Positions 28,531-37,645 are shown, numbered from the stretch's first letter. The stretch is DNA of 64,000 nucleotides from Massilia sp. KIM (GCF_002007115.1 NZ_MVAD01000002.1:310001-374000); one strand, 5' to 3'. Notes: generated by a model not told the origin, from the sequence alone. Numbers and translations are program-made.

Positions 28531-29703
28531 TCAGCGGATGTGCGTGCCCGTCATCGTCATGCGGCGCAGGTGCGCCAGCTTGGCCGAGTAGAGTTCACGG
28601 TTGTCGCGGCGGGTGCTGTGGTTCACGGCCAGCGCGATGTTCTCCTTCGCGCTGCCCACCTGTCCCAGGCGCAGGTAGGCGACCCCGAGCCAGAAGCGGA
28701 ATTCGTCATTGTACGGCGCGCGCGCCACTTCACGCGCGAACTGGTCGCGGGCCTCGTCGTAGTCGCCGGCCTTGAGCGCCTCCATGCCCTTGTCGAAGTA
28801 GTGGTAGGGCGGGAAGGGCTCGATGCTGGCGATGCGCTTGGCGAGGGCCTCGGCCTCGGCATGGCGGCCCTGGGTGATCAGGAGCGGGCGCATGTTCTGC
28901 ATCACCGCGAGGTTTTCCGGCTCGCGCTCCAGGGCCGCGCGGAAGGCGGATTCGGCCTGTGCCAGGTCGCCGTGGCGGTGGTAGACCACGCCCAGGGTGT
29001 TGAGCGGCGAGACCGCGCCCGGGCGCGCCTTGACCGCGCCCCTGGCCCACCAGTAGGCGTCGTTCAGCCGGTCCTGCACCAGGGCCTCGGCGGCGCGGTT
29101 GTTCATGTAGAGCGCGATGATGTCTTCTTCTTCGAGCTGGCGGGTGCGCAGCTTGGCCGCGTCCTCGCGCGGCAGGAAGTCCACCACCAGCAGCCGGTCC
29201 GGATCGAAGCCGCGCTGGATGTCCGAGACGCGCTGGCCCAGCGTGATGTTGATGTGGGCGCTGGACAGGTAGAGGCCGGCGGTGCGGCTCCAGCTGCTTT
29301 CCGCGTCCACGCTCTGGTAATGCACCGGCATGCCGAGTTCCTTGGCGAAGGCCGCCGTCATGATCACCAGCGACAGGCAGTTGCCGGCGCGGTCCGCATA
29401 GGTCTCGGCGGCGGTGCGCGTCCTGCTGGACTCGTATTCGAGCTTGAGGTCGGTCTTGCTGTACAGCGCTTCGACCAGGCCGTGGCGCGCGCCACGGGCG
29501 CGCAGGACAGCGTTGAAGTGCGGGCTGTTGAGATACTCGCGCATTGCCGGGCTGAGGGCGAACAGGCCCTCGGCGGTGACCGGCTCGGACGGCGGCGCGA
29601 AGCGCGCGTCGGCGAAGACGGCGGGTGGGGTGGTTGGGGTAGGCTCGAGGCTGGCGCACCCGCCCAAAGCGGCGGCCAGCAGCACGATGATCAGGCGCTT
29701 CAT
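28531..29703 (-). CDS. lipoprotein with transglutaminase-like domain and TPR repeats
   Basis: 390 residues. The signal peptide ends in a lipobox (ALGGCAS, Cys16). A transglutaminase-like cysteine protease core follows, with Cys109 in RAGNCLSLV, His150 in SSAHINI and Asp175 in LLVVDFLP as the candidate triad. From about residue 200 to the end come tetratricopeptide-type helices (GVVYHRHGDLAQAESAFRAA and KAGDYDEARDQFAREV). It is probably an envelope protein, and an amidase, protease or cross-linking activity is possible. Members are often annotated only as TPR proteins. It may share a transcript with the RNase T2 gene downstream. Confidence 0.8.
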   Translation of the reverse strand: MKRLIIVLLAAALGGCASLEPTPTTPPAVFADARFAPPSEPVTAEGLFALSPAMREYLNSPHFNAVLRARGARHGLVEALYSKTDLKLEYESSRTRTAAETYADRAGNCLSLVIMTAAFAKELGMPVHYQSVDAESSWSRTAGLYLSSAHINITLGQRVSDIQRGFDPDRLLVVDFLPREDAAKLRTRQLEEEDIIALYMNNRAAEALVQDRLNDAYWWARGAVKARPGAVSPLNTLGVVYHRHGDLAQAESAFRAALEREPENLAVMQNMRPLLITQGRHAEAEALAKRIASIEPFPPYHYFDKGMEALKAGDYDEARDQFAREVARAPYNDEFRFWLGVAYLRLGQVGSAKENIALAVNHSTRRDNRELYSAKLAHLRRMTMTGTHIR

Positions 29704-29771
29704 GTCTCCTCCTGCGCTGCGGGTTTTACCTCAGTATCTGCCCGGAGGAGCCGGCTGTCAAAGATATGTAT

Positions 29772-30629
29772 TTACTCTTCGTGGAAGGCTTCGAGCAGCT
29801 CGTCGAGCAACTCGGCGGTTTCTTCTTCCGACAGGCCGAGATAGGCGCAGGCGGAAGCGCCGCCCTTGCCCCATTCCAGCGATTCGCCGTGGCCCTGGTA
29901 GCTGCAGATCGCGCTTTCCGCCAGCACCGAGAGCGCCACCAGCGAGCGCACCGCCGGCGCGGTCGCGCCGTCGTCGAGGACGGCGAAATCGTGGTGGTGC
30001 AGGATGGCCCAGCCGACCTCGCTCGACAGGCCCCAGTTGCGCGCCAGCAGGCAACCGATCGCCGCGTGGCTGGTGCTGTGGCGTTCGTCCTCGAGCGCGG
30101 TGAAGGGGCGCTCCGCCTCCAGCGAGGCGCTGGCGTAGGTGGCGGCGTAGTCGGGGAAACGGTCCATCAGGAGCGGCACCCCGGTGTCGCAGAACAGGCC
30201 GAAGGTGTGGGCCACGTCCGGCTCGCCGATGCGCAGGCGGCGCGACAGGAACACCATGGCCTGGGCGCGGCGCGAGGAGATGTCCCAGAAGCTGGCCAGG
30301 GCGGCGCTGTTGGCGGGAATCGCCTGGCGCGCCAGCAGCCCTGTCATCAGGGCTGCAACCTGGTTGATGCCAAGGAACAGAATGGCCTGCTCGATCGACT
30401 TGGCCTTGCGCCGGCCGCCGTAGATCGCGGAATTGGCGAGCTTGAGCAGGGCGCCCGACATGCCGACGTCGCTGGCGACGATCTTGCCGATCGCCTCGGG
30501 CGACGGATCCTCGGACGCCAGTTCGCGCTGCAGGTCGGCCAGCAGGCTCGGACGCGGCGGAATCCGGATCGACTTGATCAGGGCATCGACCTGGTCGAGC
30601 GGCGGCAGCGGATCGGCGACGGTGTTCAT
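29772..30629 (-). CDS. HDOD-domain signalling protein
   Basis: 285 residues. The HDOD domain covers about residues 15-215, with the typical opening IPPRPSLLADLQRELASEDPS (shown here in part), IVASDVGMSGALLKLANSA, and KSIEQAILFLGINQVAALM. HDOD proteins are HD-like but usually lack metal-binding residues and act as scaffolds in c-di-GMP, motility or stress signalling. The C-terminus is acidic. It is a single gene, divergent from the 3-methyladenine glycosylase gene 145 bases away. Confidence 0.85.
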   Translation of the reverse strand: MNTVADPLPPLDQVDALIKSIRIPPRPSLLADLQRELASEDPSPEAIGKIVASDVGMSGALLKLANSAIYGGRRKAKSIEQAILFLGINQVAALMTGLLARQAIPANSAALASFWDISSRRAQAMVFLSRRLRIGEPDVAHTFGLFCDTGVPLLMDRFPDYAATYASASLEAERPFTALEDERHSTSHAAIGCLLARNWGLSSEVGWAILHHHDFAVLDDGATAPAVRSLVALSVLAESAICSYQGHGESLEWGKGGASACAYLGLSEEETAELLDELLEAFHEE

Positions 30630-30774
30630 TGTCGGGGAAATAATGCTCAGGGGGATATGCGGGAGATAGCTGCAACTATACTCCAGGGAACGCTAACTTG
30701 CACTTAAGCAATTCGATCTGTGTGTCAATTTCACCAAAACGGCGGGTCAAATTGACCCGCGATAGAATCCGGCC

Positions 30775-31344
30775 ATGGCTATTTCGATAATTGCTGGAAT
30801 TGACTTTTCGGCGCCATCCGAGATCGTGGCGCGCCAGTTGATCGGCGTCACCGTGCTGGTCGACGGGGTCGGCGGGCGCATCGTCGAGACCGAGGCCTAT
30901 GACCGCGAGGATCCGGCCTCGCATGCCTATTCCGGGCCGACCGAGCGCAATGCCTCGATGTTCGGGCCGCCGGGCCACGCCTATGTCTACCGTTCCTACG
31001 GCATCCACTGGTGCCTGAATTTCGTGTGCCGCGAGGCCGGGCACGGGGCGGGGGTGCTGATCCGGGCGCTGGAGCCGGTCGAGGGACTGGAGGCGATGCG
31101 GGCGCGGCGCGACGCCGACGACGAATGGCTGCTGTGTTCGGGGCCGGGCAAGCTGTGCCAGGCGCTGGGCGTCACCCGCGCCCATAACGGCCTGCCGCTG
31201 TCGCTGCCCCCGTTCGCGCTGCTGCCGGCGCCGGGCGAAATGCCGATCGTCGCCGGGCCGCGCATCGGCATTTCCAAGGCGGTGGACGTGCCCTGGCGCT
31301 TTGGGCTGGCCGGCTCGCGCTTCGTCAGCCGGCCGTTCAAGTAG
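30775..31344 (+). CDS. DNA-3-methyladenine glycosylase (AAG/MPG type)
   Basis: 189 residues of the AAG family (PF02245), which flips and excises 3-methyladenine, hypoxanthine and related bases. VETEAY carries the catalytic base Glu40, and [19 protein letters not shown] and [14 protein letters not shown] are the family's DNA-contact segments; [11 protein letters not shown] near the C-terminus is also conserved. Third base-damage repair function in the window besides the Ada/oxygenase pair and the deoxyinosine glycosylase. It is convergent with the chemoreceptor gene, with a hairpin between them. Confidence 0.92.
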   Translation: MAISIIAGIDFSAPSEIVARQLIGVTVLVDGVGGRIVETEAYDREDPASHAYSGPTERNASMFGPPGHAYVYRSYGIHWCLNFVCREAGHGAGVLIRALEPVEGLEAMRARRDADDEWLLCSGPGKLCQALGVTRAHNGLPLSLPPFALLPAPGEMPIVAGPRIGISKAVDVPWRFGLAGSRFVSRPFK

Positions 31345-31355
31345 GAGCGATTGCC

Positions 31356-31398
31356 AGGAGTCTGGATGGCAGGATTTCCTTCCGCCGCCCAGACTCCT
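31356..31398. terminator. hairpin between convergent glycosylase and chemoreceptor genes
   Basis: AGGAGTCTGG (31356-31365) and CCAGACTCCT (31389-31398) form a perfect 10-base stem. The right arm reaches the stop codon of the chemoreceptor gene. Its position between convergent genes suggests a two-way transcription stop, though it has no long T-run. Confidence 0.55.
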
Positions 31399-33097
31399 AG
31401 GTGCCGGTGCGCCGCCGTGGCGCCGGCGGCAGCGCCTGCACCGCTTTGCGCCGCATCGGGCTGTCCGCCGCGCGCCGCTCGCCCACGCCCTGGAAGCCGG
31501 CTTCGTCCTGTTCTTCCTCGATGAGGGGCGGCGCGCCCGCTTCGCCATCCTGCGCCACCCGGAAGATCGCCACCGCCTTGGCCAGGTTGACGGTCTGCTC
31601 GTGCAGGCTCTCGGCGGCCGCGGCGGCCTGCTCGACCAGGGCTGCGTTCTGCTGGGTCATGCCGTCCATCTGGCCGACCGCGCGGTTGACCTCCGCGATG
31701 CCGTCCGCCTGCTCGGTGCTGGCCACGCTGATGCGCTTGATGATGTCGTTCACCTGCTGCACCGAGCTGACGATGTCGCCCATGCTGGCGCCGGCTACGC
31801 TCACCGAGGCGTTGCCGCCTTCGATGATCTTCACCGAGTCGGCGATCAGGGCCTTGATTTCCTTGGCCGCCGCCGCCGAGCGCTGGGCCAGGGTGCGCAC
31901 CTCGGCGGCGACCACCGCGAAGCCGCGTCCCTGCTCGCCGGCGCGCGCCGCTTCCACCGCCGCGTTCAGGGCCAGCAGATTGGTCTGGAAGGAGATGCCG
32001 TCGATGACGCCGATGATCTCGACGATCTTGCGCGAGCTGGCCTTGATCGATTCCATGGTGCTCACGGCCTGCTGCACGGCCTGGCCGCCGCTGGAGGCCA
32101 GCTGCGCCGCTTCGGCCGACAGTTCCGAGGCCAGGCGGGCGTTATTGGCGTTTTCCTTCACCGCCGTGGTCAGGGCTTCCATCGCGCTGGCGGTCTGCTC
32201 CAGCGAGCCGGCCTGCATTTCGGTGCGGGTCGACAGATCCAGGTTGCCGCTGGCGATTTCCTTGGAGGCGGTGTCGATCGAGTGCACCGCCTTCAGGATG
32301 CTGTGCAGGGCGGCGTTGAGGCGCTCGATGGTGTGGTCGAGGGCGCGCGCGGTGTCGGCGATCTCGTCGCGCCCGGTGCTCGCGCCCGGTGGGGCGTCGA
32401 GCCGGCCTTCGGCCAGTTCTCCGACGGTGCGTGCGATCGAGCGGATCCCGGCCAGCATCGAGCGCCGCACCAGCATGGTCACCAGCAGCGACAGCGCGAT
32501 CGACAGCAGCACCAGGCCGGCCATGCTCAGCCCCAGAGTGCGGAACTCGGCCTTGGCGGCCGCGTGCGCATCCTCGCTGAGCTTCTTTTCCAGGGCCGCC
32601 AGCCGCCCCAGCTCGGTGTCGAGGGCGACGAACTGCTTCTCGGCCTTCTGCATCGAATTGGTGGCGATCGACTGGTCGACCTGGGCCAGCTCGATGGTTT
32701 CGAGCACCGCCTTGCGGTAGGCGGCGAGGGCGGCGATGGAAGCGTCCACCGGGGCGCGCTCGGCGGCTTCCGCGAGCTGGGCCAGCCTGTCGAGCTCCTT
32801 CTTGATGTCGGCGTGGCGGCGGTGGATCTCGCCGGTCAGCGCCGCCAGGCGGTTCTGGGCGAAGCTGCCGTTCACCCAGGCCAGCAGCTGGTAGATGTTG
32901 GCGTGGGCGAAGCGCGCATGGCCGGCCACGTCGGCCACCGCCTGCAGCCGCGCCGCACGCACCTGCACCATGTTCTCGAGCGAGGCGTTCTGGCGCGCCA
33001 TGCCGTAATAGGCCGCCCCCGACAACAGGGTCAGCAGCACCAGCACCAGCCCCGGCGCCAGCAGCAGCTTGGGCCCGATCCGCAATTTGTTCAGCAT
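31397..33097 (-). CDS. methyl-accepting chemotaxis protein
   Basis: 566 residues: an N-terminal membrane segment (residues 10-30), a helical periplasmic ligand-binding domain of the four-helix type to about 190, a second membrane segment near 190-212, a HAMP linker, and a long cytoplasmic signalling coiled coil. The kinase-contact tip is intact ([20 protein letters not shown], then [17 protein letters not shown]). It reports to CheA/CheW. The ATG at 33097 is preceded by GGAGG; an in-frame TTG upstream is less likely. The C-terminus ends in Pro/Arg-rich sequence without a CheR tether. It sits just downstream of a periplasmic Cache protein gene on the same strand. Confidence 0.93.
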   Translation of the reverse strand: MLNKLRIGPKLLLAPGLVLVLLTLLSGAAYYGMARQNASLENMVQVRAARLQAVADVAGHARFAHANIYQLLAWVNGSFAQNRLAALTGEIHRRHADIKKELDRLAQLAEAAERAPVDASIAALAAYRKAVLETIELAQVDQSIATNSMQKAEKQFVALDTELGRLAALEKKLSEDAHAAAKAEFRTLGLSMAGLVLLSIALSLLVTMLVRRSMLAGIRSIARTVGELAEGRLDAPPGASTGRDEIADTARALDHTIERLNAALHSILKAVHSIDTASKEIASGNLDLSTRTEMQAGSLEQTASAMEALTTAVKENANNARLASELSAEAAQLASSGGQAVQQAVSTMESIKASSRKIVEIIGVIDGISFQTNLLALNAAVEAARAGEQGRGFAVVAAEVRTLAQRSAAAAKEIKALIADSVKIIEGGNASVSVAGASMGDIVSSVQQVNDIIKRISVASTEQADGIAEVNRAVGQMDGMTQQNAALVEQAAAAAESLHEQTVNLAKAVAIFRVAQDGEAGAPPLIEEEQDEAGFQGVGERRAADSPMRRKAVQALPPAPRRRTGT

Positions 33098-33168
33098 GAT
33101 GTCGCCTCCGTCGCCGTTGCGCGGTCCCCGGTGGCCGCGCAACAGCCCAAGTGTCTACGCGCCCCGGA

Positions 33169-33623
33169 TCACTTCTTGTAGATCCCCGCCTCCAGCACCA
33201 CGTCTCGATCCGCTGGATGTACGTGGTCTTCGGCTCGATCTTGCCGCTGGTAGGGTTCTTGTACTGGTAATCGACCCAGCCCTTGCCCTTGGCCGCCGCC
33301 AGCTCGATGATCTCGCGCCGGTACTTCTTGCCGTTCGCGTCCGGCACGTCGGTCAAGTCCTTGCCGACGATCGAGGGATTGTAGGGGTGGGCCAGCACGA
33401 TGCCGGTCTTGAGGTCGCGCATGTCGATGTACAGCTCGCCCTGGACGAACTCTCCGTCCTTGGCGTTGATGCGCTTCATCATCTCGTCCTTGCCCTTCGA
33501 CTTCACGAGCGCAACGCCGCGCTCGACCATGGCGATGGCGTCTTTCTCCGTCGGGCCATTGGCCAGGGCAGGGGCGCAGGCGATGGCCAGGCTCAGGACG
33601 GCGGTGGTGGCGAGCAGCTTCAT
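33169..33623 (-). pseudogene. periplasmic single-Cache-domain protein, frameshifted near its 3' end
   Basis: Signal peptide (MKLLATTAVLSLAIACAPAL) plus a Cache type 2 sensor domain: AIAMVERGVALVKSKG, YIDMRDLKTGIVLAHPYNPS, VGKDLTDVPDANGKKY and GWVDYQYKNPTSGKIEPKT. The frame should end as DVVLEAGIYKK, the usual C-terminus, with TGA at 33169-33171, but the coding frame changes at about 33204, where GATCGAGACGTGG appears to have lost one G. Without correction the protein would run on in the wrong frame into the chemoreceptor gene. It may be a sequencing error or a real recent mutation affecting only the last dozen residues. It likely feeds a ligand signal to the adjacent chemoreceptor. Confidence 0.75.
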
Positions 33624-33991
33624 GGTCTAACTCCTTTGGTGAATGTTCTGGGGCCAATATTTTTGAAGTGCATTGGCAAATGTACCGGGGTGAGCGCGGG
33701 GAGGGTTGTGGTAGCGCAACGGCACTGCGCAGCGCCTTAGGAACGTTGCACATTGGTGTCAGCCGATGCCGAGCGATCGCTCAGGGAAATGCGAGAGGGA
33801 GCCGGCGAGCCTGCGGCCCCATGGGCGCCGCGGCCATGCGCTCCGCATGTTTGTGCTAGCCCCACCTGTAGGACCAATCCGATTGATGGAGGGCAATTCC
33901 GCAGGGATTTCCGGAACGTAATATGAATTCTTCCCGGCAATTTGTGTTTCCCTCAGCCGGTTCCTTCACCTTCGTTTCCTGGAGAATTCCC
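33624..33991. other. gap between Cache gene and radical SAM fragment
   Basis: No supported gene. It should hold the leftward promoter for the Cache/chemoreceptor pair and the rightward promoter for the radical SAM gene; no clear boxes were identified. An ATG at 33923 is in frame with the radical SAM gene and is an alternative, longer start. Confidence 0.5.
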
Positions 33992-34423
33992 GTGATCACG
34001 ACCGAATCGACGCCCTCCAAGTTCAAGCCTTATACCCGGCAGACGATCCACCTGGCGCGCCAGTGGCAATGGCTGACGCCGGATTTGCAGGAAGCGGTGC
34101 AGGTGGTGTCCCATGTGCTCCCTTTCCGCGTCAACGCCTACGTGCTGGAGGAGCTGATCGACTGGAACAAGGTGCCCGACGATCCGATCTACCGCCTGAC
34201 CTTCCCGCACCGCGACATGCTCCCCGCCCACGAGTACGAGCAGTTGCGCGAGCTCGTGCTGTTCAAGAAGGACGAGGAGGCCACCGCGCGCCTGGTGCAC
34301 GGCATCCGCATGCGCATGAACCCGCACCCGGCCGGCCAGATGACCCACAACGTCCCGCGCGTGAACGACGCCCCGCCCAAGGGCCTGCAGCACAAGTACT
34401 TGTATTGCTGTAAAACGCCCTAG
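33992..34423 (+). pseudogene. KamA-type radical SAM protein, N-terminal fragment cut by element insertion
   Basis: First 136 codons of a lysine 2,3-aminomutase-like (KamA family) gene, helical N-terminal region: FKPYTRQTIHLARQWQWL, LPFRVNAYVLEELIDW and NPHPAGQMTHNVPR. The host part ends at 34399 after codons for LQHKY; eight codons of element DNA follow before a TAG. The continuation, with the iron-sulphur cysteines, lies 9 kb away at 43444. GTG at 33992 with CTGGAG upstream is the probable start; an in-frame ATG at 33923 has no good ribosome site. Joined to the right part at the AGTAC core it gives one open frame of about 467 codons. Confidence 0.88.
34395..34399 (+). other. left attachment-site core (attL)
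   Basis: AGTAC, identical to the bases at 43439-43443. Left of it is radical SAM coding sequence; right of it is AT-richer element DNA. The 5-base identity fits strand exchange by a large serine recombinase, which uses a two-base core with short flanking identity. Confidence 0.75.
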
Positions 34424-34485
34424 CAATCCGACAATCATTGACCGCGATCAATCATCAAGCTCTGCGGAGGTAGCACAATAGAAAA

Positions 34486-34680
34486 ATGCCGAATAAGACG
34501 CCCCACACATACAGACCAACCTTGCTACTATCGGCCGTTAGCCTGTGCCGAACACACGGTAGAGGCTACGCTATTGCGCTGCTGGAAGAGGCTGGGATTG
34601 CTCCCGAAGTGATTTCGGAGTTGCTCGAAGAGGAAGATGCTCACACCACTACTGTTGACAACATGTTAACTGTAGTGTAA
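34486..34680 (+). CDS. small hypothetical protein
   Basis: 64 residues, first frame inside the element. No domain is recognised; the C-terminal half is acidic and helical (EVISELLEEEDAHTTTVDN). A GGAGG stretch lies about 15 bases before the ATG, rather far. Whether it is translated is uncertain; kept because it fills the space next to attL and codes in the same direction as the following genes. Confidence 0.4.
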   Translation: MPNKTPHTYRPTLLLSAVSLCRTHGRGYAIALLEEAGIAPEVISELLEEEDAHTTTVDNMLTVV

Positions 34681-35020
34681 GATGCAGGGTGGCTTGGTCT
34701 TTCGACCCTCTCAGTGCTTAGCCAATCCCCCTTCATCTCTTCATTTCGTCCGCAGGAATGACGCTCCAGAGATAGCGAAGTAACCATCTGTCACTAGATG
34801 GTTGCTACCGTTATTACCCTCACTCGGTAAAATTGATTTTTCTTATTGAAATCAATCACTTACGTCAACAAGTGTTGCAAAAAGTTGACAGATTGGGGGT
34901 GGGTATGCTAAGATATTGCATATGGTGCCAAGTTGTGGTAAGCGCGCCATCCTTCCACCGATCCGCTTAGGGTCACACCCCATACAAATTAAACAATCCT
35001 GATTTGAAGGAGGGCATTCC
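34681..35020. other. regulatory gap near the left end of the element
   Basis: 340 bases without a gene. It contains the promoter at 34885-34914, AT-rich sequence around 34830-34880, and a C/T-rich stretch near 34720. It could also hold an origin for the initiator-like protein, but no iterons or nick-site hairpin were recognised. Confidence 0.45.
34885..34914 (+). promoter_or_regulatory. sigma-70-type promoter of the element's left gene block
   Basis: A perfect -35 TTGACA (34885-34890), an 18-base spacer and an extended -10 TGCTAAGAT (34906-34914). It points toward the genes from 35021 onward and is the strongest promoter match in the element. Confidence 0.65.
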
Positions 35021-35239
35021 ATGCCTGTAAGACCTGAGTTCGGTGGCCGTAAGCAGTCACCGGCCTACTACACGGCTGTATCGAGCATCATTTTTGTTTT
35101 GCGCGATTACAGTTCGCTTTCCACGATTGCTGGACATCTAGCTCAGCAAGGCTATCTGTCGCCATCTGGCAAACCGTGGACGAAGTACCGACTTGCTAAT
35201 TTTCTACGCTCCCCGAGCTACCAACCACCAGCTAAATAA
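35021..35239 (+). CDS. small protein resembling a recombinase-domain segment
   Basis: 72 residues with GAAGGAGGG before the ATG. The second half (STIAGHLAQQGYLSPSGKPW then LANFLRSPSYQ) resembles the 'Recombinase' domain of large serine recombinases, in which a helix-turn-helix-like unit ends in a 'xPSGKxWT...LRNPxY' pattern. It may be a DNA-binding protein built from that unit or a relic. First gene after the promoter at 34885; the next gene follows within ten bases, so they share a transcript. Confidence 0.6.
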   Translation: MPVRPEFGGRKQSPAYYTAVSSIIFVLRDYSSLSTIAGHLAQQGYLSPSGKPWTKYRLANFLRSPSYQPPAK

Positions 35240-35247
35240 GGACATAT

Positions 35248-35652
35248 ATGACAGCACCAGTTGCAAGCAAACCATTCTCAATCTCGCTGATCGGCCCAGC
35301 CGTCTCCATCTTCAACGAGCTTTGCGCTCACGTAAGGGCAGGATACATCGTAAATACTGACCATCCGATTGAGTTCTTCCCGAATGGGAACCTCTCGCTC
35401 ATGCTCATCCTTGGCTCTCCTGATGATACAGCCCTGGCTCAAGCCAAGACATCCAGCGAAGAAAGCGCAGCCCGAGAACTTGCTGATTACGAACGCCGCA
35501 TTAAGGAGGAAGCAAAGCGCCTAGTTGAGCACCAGCAGCGTGAGGAGCTGGCGAAGAAAGTAGCCGCCGAGGTTGCTGAGCACCAGAAAAAAATCGCTGA
35601 GATTCAAAAGCAAGCAGCAGCCGCTCTCGCCAAGCTCGACAGCAGCAAGTAA
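35248..35652 (+). CDS. hypothetical protein with C-terminal coiled coil
   Basis: 134 residues. The first 60 form a small folded domain of unknown type (SISLIGPAVSIFNELCAHVR); from about residue 70 on, the sequence is a charged Ala/Glu/Lys/Gln helix predicted to form a coiled coil (EESAARELADYERRIKEEA and onward). No family is recognised. It is the second gene of the left operon of the element, nine bases after the preceding gene. Confidence 0.6.
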   Translation: MTAPVASKPFSISLIGPAVSIFNELCAHVRAGYIVNTDHPIEFFPNGNLSLMLILGSPDDTALAQAKTSSEESAARELADYERRIKEEAKRLVEHQQREELAKKVAAEVAEHQKKIAEIQKQAAAALAKLDSSK

Positions 35653-35802
35653 CACCCCTCCCTACGCCACCCGGCATGGGGTGCGCGTCAGCCGACCTAC
35701 GGCACCAGTAGCACGACAACCTGAACCCGCAGACCGTAATCCGGCCTCCACCTGGAGCCATCGCTACGTCATGTGCGTTCGCAAACTATTGAAGGAAAGA
35801 CA

Positions 35803-35955
35803 ATGAAAACGACAACTCTCAACATCCAACTGTCTGAGGACGGGTGGAACCGAATCGACGACATTCTGGAAGAATTCCCGGATTTCACCGTGGCAGAACT
35901 CATCGAAAAAGCACTAGTCATCGCATGGCACGCAGATAACAAGGAATTCGCATGA
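35803..35955 (+). CDS. small ribbon-helix-helix-like protein
   Basis: 50 residues with GAAGGAAAG before the ATG. The pattern of a short strand (TTTLNIQLSEDGWNRID) followed by two helices (DDILEEF, VAELIEKALVIAWH) fits a ribbon-helix-helix DNA-binding fold, common in copy-control proteins and antitoxins. Its stop overlaps the start of the next gene by ATGA. A copy-number or transfer regulator for the initiator-like gene downstream is a reasonable guess. Confidence 0.55.
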   Translation: MKTTTLNIQLSEDGWNRIDDILEEFPDFTVAELIEKALVIAWHADNKEFA

Positions 35956-36155
35956 TCCTGCGTACTGAACCAGTCCCAGGTACAAGTCGCCAGCGTGTGA
36001 TTAGCGATGATGGCAGCACCCTGGAACGTCAATTCATCTATATGGAGCCGCATCAATGGGAAGCGCTCAAGCGGCTTGCAAATGACAGGCGTACCTCCGG
36101 CTCACATATCGTCGCTCACCTGATCGAGCTGGCTTTTAAGCTTCGTCAGAAATAA
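35952..36155 (+). CDS. small ribbon-helix-helix-like protein, coupled to the preceding one
   Basis: 67 residues translationally coupled (ATGA) to the 50-residue gene before it. A strand-like segment (STLERQFIYMEPHQWEALKRL) is followed by a helix (TSGSHIVAHLIELAFKLR), again consistent with a ribbon-helix-helix protein. The pair could be a heterodimeric repressor or an antitoxin-like couple; neither member resembles a known toxin. Confidence 0.55.
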   Translation: MILRTEPVPGTSRQRVISDDGSTLERQFIYMEPHQWEALKRLANDRRTSGSHIVAHLIELAFKLRQK

Positions 36156-36325
36156 ATATCAGCCTGAACACTTTACAATCAAAGCTCTATCGCGACCAAT
36201 AGAGAAATCTCGCCAAGGACTTGATTCTAAAGGATTAATCGCTCACCGTTACAATAGTGTATATCCGTAAAGAGAACATAGACTATTGATTAAATAAAGA
36301 ACGTACATAAACAAGGAATGAAAGA

Positions 36326-37252
36326 ATGCCTAAAGCATCAATCGACTATCCATCGACCATCGTTGATGGAAATAACAACGGTGGTTGGCACCGTAACGGA
36401 AAGAGAGCCTACCGGAAGGCTGTACAGGGAATCCTTCGGTTCCTCCAGACTGCTAAAGAAGCCCGACTCTACCACCTGTGCTTTGAGCCCCTGGATGACG
36501 ACACCAGCAGCAAGACAAGTGCTGAGATGTACAAAGCAAATATGGCAATGCTCCATGCTCTCCGACAGATGGCTGAGCGTGACGGCATTCGATGCGAGTG
36601 GTGGGCAGCTCGTGAGGTAGCAGACAGCACGAAGAAGGATCACCTTCACACCTTCATGGTCATCGACGCCTACGGCATCAAGGTAGCCAAGCTGTTCAAT
36701 CAGTTTGAAGACGGACGAGTCCAACAGCATTGTAAGGCTCATGGCGTGAAGTTCGCCATCTTCAACCCGAAGGACTACAAGGGCCTCCACGGACGGAACA
36801 CCTACATGGCGCTTCCATACCAAGGCCCAGGTAACAGGGAGACAGAGCGAGGCCGCAAGCGTCTGGCTGATGCCCTGGGCTGGTGCTCCTACCTTGGAAA
36901 AGCACGTAGCAAGCCTGAGGACGACAAGAGCGGACAAATCTTCCCAGCCTCTCGTCCTAATCGAAAGTCTAAGCAATCTCCGTCCCTTGCTGGCTCTCCA
37001 GCACACCAAGAGGAAAGGATCGAAGAGGAAGTGGTGGAATCAGCAGGCGAGCACGTTGCATCGAAGTGTGAGCAAGCAATAGACCAGCAGCTAGACGTTA
37101 CGGCTGTTCCGGTCTGGAACCAGAGCGTACAGCGAACTCAAGCCCAGGTCATCCATGCGAGAACCGAAAGCAAACGACCTAGGAGACTTCCCCTTCCTTC
37201 TGGTCGGCTGACGACTGGAAGGGGAACAATAAATATACAAGGAACTATATGA
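36326..37252 (+). CDS. replication-initiator-like protein (inovirus Gp2 / YagK-YfjJ type)
   Basis: 308 residues. The segment STKKDHLHTFMVIDAY has an H-hydrophobic-H motif like HUH endonucleases, and LADALGWCSYLGKARSKP about 95 residues later resembles the conserved SYLAK block of the YagK/YfjJ C-terminal (inovirus Gp2) family, including a tyrosine that could act as nucleophile. Such proteins start rolling-circle replication of filamentous phages and related elements. The last 90 residues are hydrophilic and probably unstructured. The stop overlaps the next start by ATGA. The assignment rests on short motifs, so a mobilisation or other single-strand DNA function remains possible. Confidence 0.5.
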   Translation: MPKASIDYPSTIVDGNNNGGWHRNGKRAYRKAVQGILRFLQTAKEARLYHLCFEPLDDDTSSKTSAEMYKANMAMLHALRQMAERDGIRCEWWAAREVADSTKKDHLHTFMVIDAYGIKVAKLFNQFEDGRVQQHCKAHGVKFAIFNPKDYKGLHGRNTYMALPYQGPGNRETERGRKRLADALGWCSYLGKARSKPEDDKSGQIFPASRPNRKSKQSPSLAGSPAHQEERIEEEVVESAGEHVASKCEQAIDQQLDVTAVPVWNQSVQRTQAQVIHARTESKRPRRLPLPSGRLTTGRGTINIQGTI

Positions 37253-37509
37253 CGATTCTTCAGCACTACGTTAAAGCGGTAGAGAAGCAAGAGAAAGCAG
37301 CAGCTAGGAAAGCTCAGAAGGCTCAGGAAGCCGCTAAACCGGCTCCTACAGCCTCCCAGCCATCTCGTAGCTGGTCAGCACCAGATGTACCACCCAGGCA
37401 AACGACAGTAGCCAATAAGCCAACTCCAGCGAAACCAAAGACAAACGGTGACGCAGTGGTAAAGGAAATGCTCAGGATTACAGCAATGCAGAAGCGCAAG
37501 CGCCTGTAA
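37249..37509 (+). CDS. basic low-complexity hypothetical protein
   Basis: 86 residues, rich in Lys, Ala and Pro. The N-terminal 30 residues form a Lys/Ala/Gln helix (VEKQEKAAARKAQKAQEAAK), then a Pro/Ser/Thr linker and a short basic C-terminal helix (EMLRITAMQKRKRL). It is coupled to the initiator-like gene by ATGA overlap and may assist it on DNA. No family is recognised. Confidence 0.55.
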   Translation: MTILQHYVKAVEKQEKAAARKAQKAQEAAKPAPTASQPSRSWSAPDVPPRQTTVANKPTPAKPKTNGDAVVKEMLRITAMQKRKRL

Positions 37510-37645
37510 ATCAATTAGGAAGCGATATGAGGGGCCCAGGAGACCATTCTGACAAGCTGGATGAGCCAACCCTCATCCCAAACAGAAAAGCCCTCAGAAG
37601 CCCTTTAAACGTGTTTTGGAGCACTCCACTTAGAGAGGAACAAAT

